This document shows positions 38,686 to 46,830 of a stretch of 64,000 bases of DNA, in pieces. Position 1 is the first letter of the stretch, and each line of letters starts with the position of its first letter. The DNA is from Geobacter sp. (GTDB taxonomy: Bacteria > Desulfobacterota > Desulfuromonadia > Geobacterales > DSM-12255), in the NCBI GenBank assembly GCA_009684525.1, contig WKKR01000002.1, positions 1 through 64,000 on the forward strand. The letters are read 5' to 3'. The notes beneath the pieces are model-generated. The model did no database searches, was not told where the DNA came from, and saw only the letters and a list, made by a program, of their open reading frames with translations. The translations under genes and the position numbers were made by a program.

Positions 38686-40368
38686 ATGTCGAAACGAATC
38701 ACCCTGGATCCCATCACCCGCATCGAGGGTCACCTCCGGATCGATGTCGAGGTCAACGGCGGCAAGGTCGCCAAGGCTTGGTCGTCAGCCCAGATGTGGC
38801 GCGGCATCGAAACCATCCTGAAAGGGAAGGACCCCCAGGACGCCTGGTCGCTGGCCCAGCGCTTCTGCGGCGTCTGCACCACGGTGCACGCCATCTCGTC
38901 CATCAGGTCTGTGGAAAACGCCCTGAAGGTGGATGTCCCGCTCAACGCCCAGTATGTGCGCAACATCCTCATGGCCCAGCACTCGGTGCAGGACCACATC
39001 GTCCATTTCTACCACCTGTCGGCGCTGGACTGGGTCGACATCGTGGCCGCCCTCAAGGCCGACCCGAAAAAGGCCGCCCAGATCGCCCAGAGCCTCTCGG
39101 ACTGGCCGGGGAACAGCGAAAAGGAGTTCAAGGCGGTCCAGGACAAGCTGAAGTCTTTTGTCAGTGGCGGCAAGCTGGGGATCTTCGCCTCCGGCTACTG
39201 GGGGCACCCGGCCATGCGGCTGACCCCTGAAATCAACCTCATCGCCACGGCCCACTACCTGAAGGCGCTCGATTACCAGCGCAAAGCGGCCCAGGCCGGC
39301 GCCATCCTCGGCGGCAAGAACCCCCACATCCAGAACCTGGTGGTCGGCGGGGTGGCGACCGCCCTCAACCTGGAGAACATGACGACCATCAACATGGAGC
39401 GCCTGGCTTACCTCCGCTCGCTCATGGAAGAGACCAGGGATTTCGTGCAGAAGGTCTACTATCCCGACATGATCGCCATCGCCTCTGCCTACAAGGAGTG
39501 GTTCAAATACGGTGCCGGGGTCACCAACTACCTGGCCGTTCCCGAATTCCCCGAAGATACCAAGAATACCCAGTTCGCCCTGAACGGTGGAATCTTCTTC
39601 AACGGCGACCTTGGCACCTTCAAGGCGATCACCAATCACCAGGACCCTTACCTGATCGACAATATCAGCGAAGGTGTCGCCCATGCCTGGTACGAGGGTT
39701 CCGCAACCCACCACCCGTGGGAAGGGGAAACGAAGCCGGAGTACACCGACTTCCAGGAAAACGGCAAGTACAGCTGGTGCAAGTCGCCCCGCTTCGCCGG
39801 CAGACCGGTCCAGGTCGGGCCGCCGGCCCAGCTCTTTGCCGCCTATGCCGGCGGCAACCAGAAGGTCAAGAAGCTGGTGGATACAACCTGCCAGAAGATC
39901 GGCGTCTCGGTGCGCGACCTCCACTCCACCATGGGGCGCCTGGGGGCCAGGGCCATCAGGGCCCACCTCATGGCCGACCTCTCCCTGGAATACCTGGACA
40001 AGCTGGTTACCAACCTGGGCAAGGGTGACACCATCTACGCCAACCACACCGAGATCCCCAGCGGCGAATACAAGGGGGTCGGGTTCCACGAGGCGCCGCG
40101 CGGCAGCCTCTCCCACTGGATGGTGATCGACGGCAAGAAGATCAAGAACTACCAGGCCGTGGTCCCCTCCACCTGGAACGCCTCTCCCCGCGACGAAAAG
40201 GGGAATCTCGGCCCCTACGAGGCATCCCTGGTGGGAAACCCGGTGGCGCAGGAGGACAAGCCGCTGGAGGTGCTCCGGACCATCCATTCCTTTGACCCGT
40301 GCATTGCCTGTGCGGTGCATGCAGTGGACCCGGAAGGGAAGGAAATCACCTCGGTCAAGGTATTGTAG
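38686..40368 (+). CDS. hybL: [NiFe] hydrogenase large subunit
   Basis: It holds the Ni-Fe active site that oxidises hydrogen. The protein has 560 residues. The two cysteine pairs that bind the metals are intact: RFCGVCTTVH near residue 60 (L1) and DPCIACAVH near 545 (L2). The 15-residue tail after that His is removed by the maturation protease after nickel insertion. RIEGHLRIDVEVNGGKV at the N terminus is typical. It has no signal peptide and is carried out with hybS by the Tat system. A GAGGAG site precedes the ATG. A palindromic repeat follows the stop codon. Confidence 0.96.
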   Translation: MSKRITLDPITRIEGHLRIDVEVNGGKVAKAWSSAQMWRGIETILKGKDPQDAWSLAQRFCGVCTTVHAISSIRSVENALKVDVPLNAQYVRNILMAQHSVQDHIVHFYHLSALDWVDIVAALKADPKKAAQIAQSLSDWPGNSEKEFKAVQDKLKSFVSGGKLGIFASGYWGHPAMRLTPEINLIATAHYLKALDYQRKAAQAGAILGGKNPHIQNLVVGGVATALNLENMTTINMERLAYLRSLMEETRDFVQKVYYPDMIAIASAYKEWFKYGAGVTNYLAVPEFPEDTKNTQFALNGGIFFNGDLGTFKAITNHQDPYLIDNISEGVAHAWYEGSATHHPWEGETKPEYTDFQENGKYSWCKSPRFAGRPVQVGPPAQLFAAYAGGNQKVKKLVDTTCQKIGVSVRDLHSTMGRLGARAIRAHLMADLSLEYLDKLVTNLGKGDTIYANHTEIPSGEYKGVGFHEAPRGSLSHWMVIDGKKIKNYQAVVPSTWNASPRDEKGNLGPYEASLVGNPVAQEDKPLEVLRTIHSFDPCIACAVHAVDPEGKEITSVKVL

Positions 40369-40369
40369 G

Positions 40370-40487
40370 AAACGCCCACTTTTCCGCAATATCTGCGTAA
40401 GTCTTCGGGATTGATTGTGCGGCGTAGCGCTGCTACGCCTCCGCTCAATCCCTCGACAGCCTTGATCTTGCGAAAAATTGAGCGTTT
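40370..40487. repeat. Palindromic intergenic repeat, copy C
   Basis: AAACGC (40370-40375) is inverted as GCGTTT (40482-40487). The core GTGCGGCGTAGCGCTGC followed by TACGCCTCCGC is the closest to a clean palindrome of the three copies. It lies inside the hydrogenase operon between hybL and hybD, with no ORF. Confidence 0.75.
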
Positions 40488-40514
40488 GCAGGCAACAAAA
40501 AAAAGGAAACTCTT

Positions 40515-41000
40515 ATGAAAACATTGATTTTTGGTGCCGGCAACCTGCTCCTTTCCGATGAAGGGTTCGGGGTCCACTGCATCAGATACCTGGAAAAACA
40601 CTACTCGTTCCCCGAGGAGGTCGAGCTCTACGACGGCGGCACCCTGGGGATCATGGTGACCCACAAGTTCGAGGAGGCCGAGCGGGCCTACATTATCGAC
40701 GTGGTCGAGGCGGCCGGAACGCCGGGGGAACTGCTCCGCTTCGAGAAGGACGACATCATGCTGAACCGGATCCCGGTGAAGCTCTCCCCCCACCAGATCG
40801 GCATCCAGGAGATGCTGCTGTTGAGCGAGATGCGCGGCGGCAGCCCGGACCGGATCACCCTAATCGGCGTCATCCCGGAATCGCTGGACGCAAGCGACCA
40901 GCTCTCCCCCACCCTCCAGGCTCGTCTCGACGACGTAGCCGGGATGATCCTGAAAGACCTTGCAGCAGACGGCGTTGCCGTCCTGCCCATGGCGGCGTGA
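40515..41000 (+). CDS. hybD: Hydrogenase maturation protease (HybD/HyaD family)
   Basis: It clips the C-terminal tail of the large subunit after nickel insertion. The protein has 161 residues. FGAGNLLLSDEGFGVH, IIDVVEA and LSPHQIG hold the Glu, Asp and His expected to bind nickel and recognise the precursor. The start has an AAGGAAA site. It lies 147 bases after hybL, with repeat copy C between them, and 44 bases before tatA. Confidence 0.94.
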   Translation: MKTLIFGAGNLLLSDEGFGVHCIRYLEKHYSFPEEVELYDGGTLGIMVTHKFEEAERAYIIDVVEAAGTPGELLRFEKDDIMLNRIPVKLSPHQIGIQEMLLLSEMRGGSPDRITLIGVIPESLDASDQLSPTLQARLDDVAGMILKDLAADGVAVLPMAA

Positions 41001-41044
41001 CGGACCGGCAGAAAGAAACGTCCATGCCTGAAAGGAGATAAAAA

Positions 41045-41206
41045 ATGTTTGGCATCGGTATGCCGGAGCTGTTCATCATCCTGGCCATCCTCCTGGTCGT
41101 GGTCGGTCCCTCCAAATTGCCCCAGATCGGCCAGGCGCTGGGAAGCGGCATCAGGAACTTCAAGAAGGCCTCGACCAGCGACGACGTGACCAAAATACAC
41201 GAATAG
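41045..41206 (+). CDS. tatA: Twin-arginine translocase subunit TatA
   Basis: The protein has 53 residues ([21 protein letters not shown] at the start) and one N-terminal helix. The helix is followed by the conserved FGPSKLP-type hinge (here [22 protein letters not shown]) and a short polar tail. A strong GAAAGGAGAT site precedes it. It forms the pore part of the Tat pathway that exports the folded, Tat-tagged HybS and HybA encoded in the same operon. The tail is shorter than in E. coli TatA. No tatC is in the window. A terminator follows at once. Confidence 0.93.
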   Translation: MFGIGMPELFIILAILLVVVGPSKLPQIGQALGSGIRNFKKASTSDDVTKIHE

Positions 41207-41225
41207 TACTACTCTCTGCGCACAA

Positions 41226-41256
41226 GAAAACCCGCCGCTCGATACGGCGGGTTTTC
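41226..41256 (+). terminator. Rho-independent terminator after tatA
   Basis: GAAAACCCGCCG and CGGCGGGTTTTC form a 12-bp stem with a 7-base loop. The AAAA/TTTT flanks make it workable in both directions. It closes the hydrogenase operon. Confidence 0.88.
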
Positions 41257-41408
41257 TCATTCCCACCCCTGTTCGATGAAAAAATCCCTGCCCGGATCGC
41301 CCCGTCCTACCCAGCAATCTGTCCATTACCTTGTTTTTCTTTGCTTTCTCTTTCGGTACCCCCCCGGCAGCGCCGGCACACTGCATCTCCTTAACCCGGA
41401 AAATATTC

Positions 41409-41437
41409 TTGACAGTCCCGTGACATGACGATATTTT
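41409..41437 (+). promoter_or_regulatory. Sigma70 promoter of the tetR-type gene
   Basis: TTGACA (41409-41414) is a perfect -35, with a 17-base spacer to TATTTT (41432-41437). The operator begins at the next base. Confidence 0.85.
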
Positions 41438-41453
41438 GAATGAACATTCATTC
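41438..41453. promoter_or_regulatory. TetR-type operator upstream of the repressor gene
   Basis: GAATGAA-CA-TTCATTC has two 7-bp perfect arms around a 2-base centre. It abuts the -10 box, so binding would block the promoter. The same motif occurs at 42097. Confidence 0.85.
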
Positions 41454-41472
41454 CGAATATGGAAGGCGATCT

Positions 41473-42048
41473 ATGTCAAAACCGGACAAGCGTGAAGAAA
41501 TCATCCGCGCGGCTTTGGAATTAATGGCGGAACAGGGCTTCCATGGCGCTCCCATGGCCATGATCGCCGAACGGGCCGGTGTGGGGGCCGGGACGATCTA
41601 CCGTTATTTCGAGAACCGGGATGTCCTCATCAACGAATTGTACCGGACACTCGAAGGATTGATGTACCCGTACATCCTGGACGGCTACTCCACCGAAGCC
41701 CCGTTCAGGGCGCGCTTTCTCCATCTGGGCACGGCGCTCTTGCGCTACTTTATCGAGCACCCCCTGCATTTCCGCTACCTGGAGCAGTTTCACAACTCCC
41801 CCTACGGAGTGGCCTTCCGGCGGGACAAGCTTCTGGGAAACGAGAAAAGGTGCGAGGTCTACCGGGAGCTGTTCGACCAAGGCCTGGCCCAGCAAGTGCT
41901 CAAGGATTTCCCCCTCGTCATCCTGTTCGACCTGGCCTTCGGCCCCCTGATCTCGGTGGCGCGCGACCATATCCTCGGTTTTGTCCACCTGGACGAAGCC
42001 ATGATCACCCGGACCATCGAGGCCTGCTGGGACGGGATCAGACGCTGA
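41473..42048 (+). CDS. TetR family transcriptional repressor
   Basis: The protein has 191 residues. The N-terminal helix-turn-helix is clear: REEIIRAALELMAEQGFHGAPMAMIAERAGVGAGTIYRYFENRDVLINELY. The rest is a ligand-binding domain with no recognisable ligand. ATG at 41473 has a GGAAGG site; an earlier ATG at 41440 lies in the operator itself and is rejected as a start. Operators before this gene and before the efflux operon that follows suggest autorepression and control of the RND pump, released by the pump's substrate. Confidence 0.93.
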   Translation: MSKPDKREEIIRAALELMAEQGFHGAPMAMIAERAGVGAGTIYRYFENRDVLINELYRTLEGLMYPYILDGYSTEAPFRARFLHLGTALLRYFIEHPLHFRYLEQFHNSPYGVAFRRDKLLGNEKRCEVYRELFDQGLAQQVLKDFPLVILFDLAFGPLISVARDHILGFVHLDEAMITRTIEACWDGIRR

Positions 42049-42096
42049 ACGCACCGGCAGCGCACTGCGGGCAGTAATTACCATATATCCATTATG

Positions 42097-42112
42097 GAAT
42101 GAACATTCACTC
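42097..42112. promoter_or_regulatory. Second TetR-type operator, upstream of the RND operon
   Basis: GAATGAACATTCACTC matches the operator at 41438 in 15 of 16 bases and is flanked by GG/CC. It lies 22 bases before the 25-codon ORF and about 178 bases before the adaptor gene. Confidence 0.82.
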
Positions 42113-42134
42113 CAATTTACGCGAGGAGGCGAAC

Positions 42135-42212
42135 ATGAAGCTGTTTGTCACACTTGTCATAGCAGCATGGACGCTGACGGTCATCGTCGTCCTGGTGAAG
42201 AAAAAGAACTAG
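42135..42212 (+). CDS. 25-residue single-helix membrane microprotein
   Basis: The frame reads MKLFVTLVIAAWTLTVIVVL then VKKKN and stop. It is one hydrophobic helix (residues 3-21) with a positive C-terminal end, so the tail should face the cytoplasm. A strong GAGGAGGC site at ideal spacing and a position just after the TetR operator argue that it is real and made with the pump. Small single-helix proteins such as AcrZ modulate RND pumps, but no sequence similarity to AcrZ is claimed. It could also be a leader peptide. Confidence 0.55.
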   Translation: MKLFVTLVIAAWTLTVIVVLVKKKN

Positions 42213-42290
42213 CGGCCGGTTGGCCGTTAATGCCACCCCACCCATGACCAGCCCGCAGGGCTGGCAAACTTGCACATTGCAGAGGTATCC

Positions 42291-43493
42291 ATGAAAAGCA
42301 CGTACAGAGCCGAAATCCTTATGGCCGCTGCGGGTCTCGCAGTCTGCGGGCTGTTGCTCGCCGGATGCGGGAAAAAGACCAATGCCACCAATCCACAGCA
42401 GAAGGCCGTTCCCGAGGTCGGGGTCGTGGTGGTAGAACCCAAGCGCGTATCCCTGACCACGGAACTGCCCGGTCGGACATCGGCTCACCTGATTGCCGAG
42501 GTGCGCCCACAGGTCAGCGGAATCATCCAGAAGCGCCTCTTTACCGAAGGTTCCGATGTCAAGGCGGGGCAAGTGCTCTACCAGATCGATCCCTCCACCT
42601 ACCGGGCGGCATACAACAGCGCCAGCGCCTCACTCTCCAGGGCTGAAGCCAATCTCATCCCGGCCCGGCTGAAGGAGGAACGCTTCCGCGACCTGGCCAA
42701 GATCAAGGCAGTCAGCCAACAGGATTACGACGATGCCAGCGCCGCCCTGAAACAGGCCGAGGCCGATGTGGCTGCGGCAAAAGCGGCAGTGGACACCGCG
42801 CGGATCAACCTGGCCTACACCAAGGTAACCGCCCCCATCTCCGGGCGGATCGGCCGTTCCACCGTAACCGACGGGGCACTGGTGACCGCCAATCAGGTCA
42901 CGGCACTGGCAACGGTGCAGCAGCTCGGCACCATGTACGTGGATGTCGTCCAATCCAGCGCCGATCTGCTCCGCCTCAAGCGGAATCTCGCCAGCGGCGA
43001 GATCAGAAAGAACGGCGCCAGCCAGGCAAAGGTGAAACTCATCCTGGAGGACGGCAGCCCCTATCCGCTGCCCGGCACCCTGAAGTTTTCGGAAGTGACC
43101 GTCGACCAGAGCACCGGCTCCATCACCCTGCGGGCGATCTTCCCGAACCCGAAGCAGACCCTGCTCCCCGGCATGTTCGTGCAGGCCATCATCGAGGAAG
43201 GGGTAAGCGACCAGGCGATCCTTGTCCCGCAACGTGGCGTCACCCGGAATCCGCAGGGCGAGGCGATGGTCATGGTGGTCGGGGCAGAAAGCAAGGTGGA
43301 ACCGCGGGTCATCAAGGTTGCCCGGACCGTTGGCGAAAACTGGCTGGTCAGCGAAGGGCTCAAGGCGGGTGACCAGGTCATCCTCGAAGGTATCCAGAAG
43401 GCGCGGCCCGGTACACCGGTGAAGGTCGTGCCGTTCGGGGCCAAGCCAGAGGGCGCGGCAGCACCAGCAGCTGCGCCGGCAGGGAAGAAATAG
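42291..43493 (+). CDS. RND efflux periplasmic adaptor (AcrA/MexA type)
   Basis: The protein has 400 residues. The signal MKSTYRAEILMAAAGLAVCGLLLAGC is lipoprotein-type, with the lipid on Cys26. The body has the adaptor order: VGVVVVEPKRVSLTTELPGRTSAHLIAEVRPQVSGIIQKRLF, an alpha-hairpin, then AYTKVTAPISGRIGRSTVTDGALV and a beta-barrel with LLPGMFVQAIIEEG. It joins the RND pump and the outer-membrane channel. ATG at 42291 has an AGAGG site. A long inverted repeat lies between this gene and the pump gene. Confidence 0.95.
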   Translation: MKSTYRAEILMAAAGLAVCGLLLAGCGKKTNATNPQQKAVPEVGVVVVEPKRVSLTTELPGRTSAHLIAEVRPQVSGIIQKRLFTEGSDVKAGQVLYQIDPSTYRAAYNSASASLSRAEANLIPARLKEERFRDLAKIKAVSQQDYDDASAALKQAEADVAAAKAAVDTARINLAYTKVTAPISGRIGRSTVTDGALVTANQVTALATVQQLGTMYVDVVQSSADLLRLKRNLASGEIRKNGASQAKVKLILEDGSPYPLPGTLKFSEVTVDQSTGSITLRAIFPNPKQTLLPGMFVQAIIEEGVSDQAILVPQRGVTRNPQGEAMVMVVGAESKVEPRVIKVARTVGENWLVSEGLKAGDQVILEGIQKARPGTPVKVVPFGAKPEGAAAPAAAPAGKK

Positions 43494-43506
43494 TTCATGA
43501 TCAACT

Positions 43507-43628
43507 CACCACAGAGGCACGGAGACAAGGAGTACAGCTCACGTCTCTATTAAGGAAACAGCCGGATGAATGATTTTGCTTTAACCCGTCCGTTTTTGTT
43601 TTCTCCGTGCCTCCGTGTCTCCGTGGTG
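43507..43628. repeat. Inverted repeat with 26-base CTCCGTG-type arms
   Basis: CACCACAGAGGCACGGAGAC... (43507-43532) is inverted at 43603-43628, CTCCGTGCCTCCGTGTCTCC..., with four mismatches in 26. The right arm is three tandem CTCCGTG-like units. Similar CGGAGACACGGAG repeats are scattered in many environmental bacteria. The ~70-base loop is AT-richer than the surroundings. Confidence 0.8.
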
Positions 43629-43667
43629 AAAAGGTTTCGCCAGTTGAAATCATAAGGAGCTCCCCCT

Positions 43668-46600
43668 ATGTCCCGGTTTTTTATAAATCGTCCCATCTTT
43701 GCCTGGGTAATCGCTATCATGGTCATGCTGGCCGGCCTTCTGGCGATCAAGACGCTGCCGGTTTCCCAGTACCCGCCCATCGCGCCGCCGCAGATCACCA
43801 TCAATGCCACCTATCCCGGCGCCTCGGCCCAGACCGTCCAGGATACGGTCACCCAGGTCGTGGAGCAGAAGCTGAACGGGATCGACAACCTGATCTACAT
43901 GTCCTCCACCAGCGATTCTGCCGGGGCAGTCTCCATCAACCTGACCTTCAAGGCCGGCACCGACCCCAACATCGCCCAGGTGCAGGTGCAGAACAAGCTG
44001 CAGCTGGCCACGCCGCTCTTGCCCCAGATCGTGCAGAAACAGGGGATACAGGTCGTCAAATCCACCAAGAACTTCCTGCTGATCATCGGCCTCGTCTCGG
44101 AAGACGGCCGCTACGATCGCCACGTCCTGTCCGACTACATGGTATCCAACGTCCAGGATATCGTCAGCCGGGTGGAAGGGGTGGGTGAAGTCCAGATGTT
44201 CGGCACCCAGAACGCCATGCGGATCTGGCTGAACCCTGCCAAGCTGAACAACTACCATCTCACGACCAACGATGTGATCGCCGCGCTGCAGGCGCAGAAC
44301 GCCCAGGTGTCGGCCGGCCAGTTCGGCGGCACCCCGGCGGAAATCGGGCAACAGCTGAACGCCACCATCACCGCCCGCACCCTGTTGCAGAGCCCTGAGC
44401 AGTTCGACGCCATCATCCTGCGGACCAACAGCGACGGCTCCACGGTCAGGCTGAAAGACGTGGCCGTCAGCAAGATCGGCACGGAAAACTACGATATCGA
44501 AGCCCGCTACAAGGGGAAACCGCTGGGGGGGATGGCGATCCGGCTGGCGGCCGGCGCCAACGCCCTGGATACGGCAAACCGGGTCAAGGCCAAGATGGAG
44601 GAGCTCTCCAGATACTTCCCGGCAGGTATGCAGGTGGTCTACCCCTACGACACCACCCCCTTCGTCAAGATCTCCATCGAGGAGGTGGTCAGGACCCTGA
44701 TCGAGGCGGTCTTCCTGGTCTTCATCATCATGTTCCTGTTCCTGCAGAACATCCGGGCCACCCTGATCCCCACCATCGCGGTGCCGGTGGTGCTCCTGGG
44801 GACCATGGGCGTCCTGTCGGCCGCCGGCTTCTCCATCAACACCCTGACCATGTTCGCCCTGGTCATTGTCATAGGCCTCTTGGTGGACGACGCCATCGTG
44901 GTTGTCGAAAACGTGGAACGGATCATGTCCGAGGAGGGGCTCTCCCCGCACGACGCCACCATCAAGTCCATGGGGCAGATCACCAGCGCCCTGGTCGGCA
45001 TAGCCACCGTACTGACGGCGGTCTTTCTGCCGATGGCTTTTTTCGGCGGCTCCACCGGGGTCATCTACCGCCAGTTCTCCATCACCATCATCGCCGCCAT
45101 GATCCTGTCGGTCCTGGTGGCCATGATCCTGACCCCGGCGCTCTGCGCAACCCTGCTCAAACCGGTGGAAAAGGGGCACACGCCGGGCGAGTGCGGCTGG
45201 TTCTGCCGCTTCTTCCGCCACTTCAACAGGTGGTTCGACTGGGCAAGGGGAAAATACGAAGGGATCGTCGGTCGCTCCTTTGGCAAGCCGGTCCGCTACC
45301 TGGTGGTCTATGGCGCCATCGTGGCGGCCATGGCGGTCTTCTTCCTGCGGCTCCCGACGGCCTTCCTGCCGGATGAGGACCAGGGGTTCATCATCTGCCA
45401 AGTGCAGTTGCCGGCCGGTGCCACCAAGGAGCGGACCATCAAGGTGATCGAGCAGCTCGAAAAGCATTTCCTGGAGCGCGAAACCAAGACGGTGGACACC
45501 ATCATTACCGTGGCAGGTTTCAGCTTTGCCGGTCGCGGCCAGAACATGGGGCTGGCCTTTGTCAAGCTCAAGGACTGGAAGCTGCGCAAGTCCCCTGACC
45601 TGAAGGCGGCTGCCGTTGCCGGCCGCGCCATGGGCGCCTTTTCCACCATCAAGGACGGCCTGGCCTTTGCCTTTTCACCCCCGGCAGTGGTGGAGCTGGG
45701 GCAGGCCAACGGCTTCGACTTCATGCTGCAGGACCGGAGCGGCCTGGGGCATGACAAGCTGATGGAGGCCCGCAACCAGCTGCTCGGGATGGCCATGAAG
45801 AATCCCAAGCTGATCGCGGTCCGGCCCAACGGCCAGGACGATTCACCCCAGTTCAAGCTGGATATCGATGACGTGCGGGCCGGCGCCCTGGGAGTCTCGC
45901 TTGCCGACGTCAACAACGTGCTGGCCACTGCCTGGGGCAGCTCCTACGTGAACGACTTCATCGAAAACGGTCGGGTCAAGAAGGTCTACCTCCAGTCCGA
46001 CGCCAGGTACCGGATGCTGCCGGAAGATATCAACAGCTGGTATGTCAGCAACAACAAGGGGGAGATGGTGCCCTTCTCCGCCTTTGCCACCGCCCATTGG
46101 CAGTACGGCTCGCCACGGCTGGAGCGCTACAACGGCATCCCGTCGGTCGAAATCATGGGGCAGGCGGCGCCCGGCGTAAGCACCGGAGAGGCCATGGCAG
46201 AGATGGAAAAGATGGCGGCCCAGCTGCCGACCGGCATGGGATACGAGTGGACCGGTCTCTCCTACGAGGAAAAGAAGGCGGGCGCCCAGGCCCCGGCGCT
46301 CTATGCCATATCGCTGCTGGTGGTCTTCCTTGCGGTTGCTGCGCTCTATGAGAGCTGGACGATCCCCTTCGTCAACCTGCTGATGCTGCCGCTCGGCCTG
46401 GTGGGTGCGGTTACGGCGGTCACGTTGCGGGTACTGCCCAACGACGTCTATCTCCAGATCGGCCTGCTCACCACCGTGGGTCTTTCCACCAAGAACGCCA
46501 TCCTGATCATCCAGTTCATCAAGGATCAGATGCACCAGGGGCATGAACTGGTCGAGGCCACCCTGATGGCGGTGAAGATCCGGCTCAGGCCGGTCATCAT

Positions 46601-46829
46601 GACCTCGCTGGCCTTCTTCTTCGGCACCCTGCCGCTGGCCCTGACCAAAGGGGCCGGGGCAGCGGCCCAGAACGCCATCGGTACCGCCGTGACCGGCGGC
46701 CTTCTCTCGGCCACCTTTATCGACCTGATCTTTATCCCGTTTTTCTTTGTCATGGTCTCGCGTCTCTTTGCCCGGAAAAAACAGCCCACGCGATTGGCCA
46801 CGCCAATCGAATCATTGGAGGAACATTGA
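43668..46829 (+). CDS. RND family hydrophobe/amphiphile efflux pump (AcrB/MexB, HAE1)
   Basis: The protein has 1053 residues, the family size, with 12 hydrophobic helices and two large periplasmic loops. [27 protein letters not shown] at the N terminus, the proton-relay region in helix 4 ([22 protein letters not shown], with the two Asp) and [13 protein letters not shown] near residue 940 are the hallmarks. It is a proton-driven exporter that removes drugs or lipophilic compounds from periplasm or inner leaflet. ATAAGGAGC precedes the start. Directly followed by the channel gene. Confidence 0.96.
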   Translation: MSRFFINRPIFAWVIAIMVMLAGLLAIKTLPVSQYPPIAPPQITINATYPGASAQTVQDTVTQVVEQKLNGIDNLIYMSSTSDSAGAVSINLTFKAGTDPNIAQVQVQNKLQLATPLLPQIVQKQGIQVVKSTKNFLLIIGLVSEDGRYDRHVLSDYMVSNVQDIVSRVEGVGEVQMFGTQNAMRIWLNPAKLNNYHLTTNDVIAALQAQNAQVSAGQFGGTPAEIGQQLNATITARTLLQSPEQFDAIILRTNSDGSTVRLKDVAVSKIGTENYDIEARYKGKPLGGMAIRLAAGANALDTANRVKAKMEELSRYFPAGMQVVYPYDTTPFVKISIEEVVRTLIEAVFLVFIIMFLFLQNIRATLIPTIAVPVVLLGTMGVLSAAGFSINTLTMFALVIVIGLLVDDAIVVVENVERIMSEEGLSPHDATIKSMGQITSALVGIATVLTAVFLPMAFFGGSTGVIYRQFSITIIAAMILSVLVAMILTPALCATLLKPVEKGHTPGECGWFCRFFRHFNRWFDWARGKYEGIVGRSFGKPVRYLVVYGAIVAAMAVFFLRLPTAFLPDEDQGFIICQVQLPAGATKERTIKVIEQLEKHFLERETKTVDTIITVAGFSFAGRGQNMGLAFVKLKDWKLRKSPDLKAAAVAGRAMGAFSTIKDGLAFAFSPPAVVELGQANGFDFMLQDRSGLGHDKLMEARNQLLGMAMKNPKLIAVRPNGQDDSPQFKLDIDDVRAGALGVSLADVNNVLATAWGSSYVNDFIENGRVKKVYLQSDARYRMLPEDINSWYVSNNKGEMVPFSAFATAHWQYGSPRLERYNGIPSVEIMGQAAPGVSTGEAMAEMEKMAAQLPTGMGYEWTGLSYEEKKAGAQAPALYAISLLVVFLAVAALYESWTIPFVNLLMLPLGLVGAVTAVTLRVLPNDVYLQIGLLTTVGLSTKNAILIIQFIKDQMHQGHELVEATLMAVKIRLRPVIMTSLAFFFGTLPLALTKGAGAAAQNAIGTAVTGGLLSATFIDLIFIPFFFVMVSRLFARKKQPTRLATPIESLEEH

Positions 46830-46830
46830 C

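Noticed and set aside
43650-45467. 605-codon open frame on the minus strand
   Set aside because: Antisense to the RND pump; rich in His, Asp and Arg, as expected from the codons of a hydrophobic protein read backwards.
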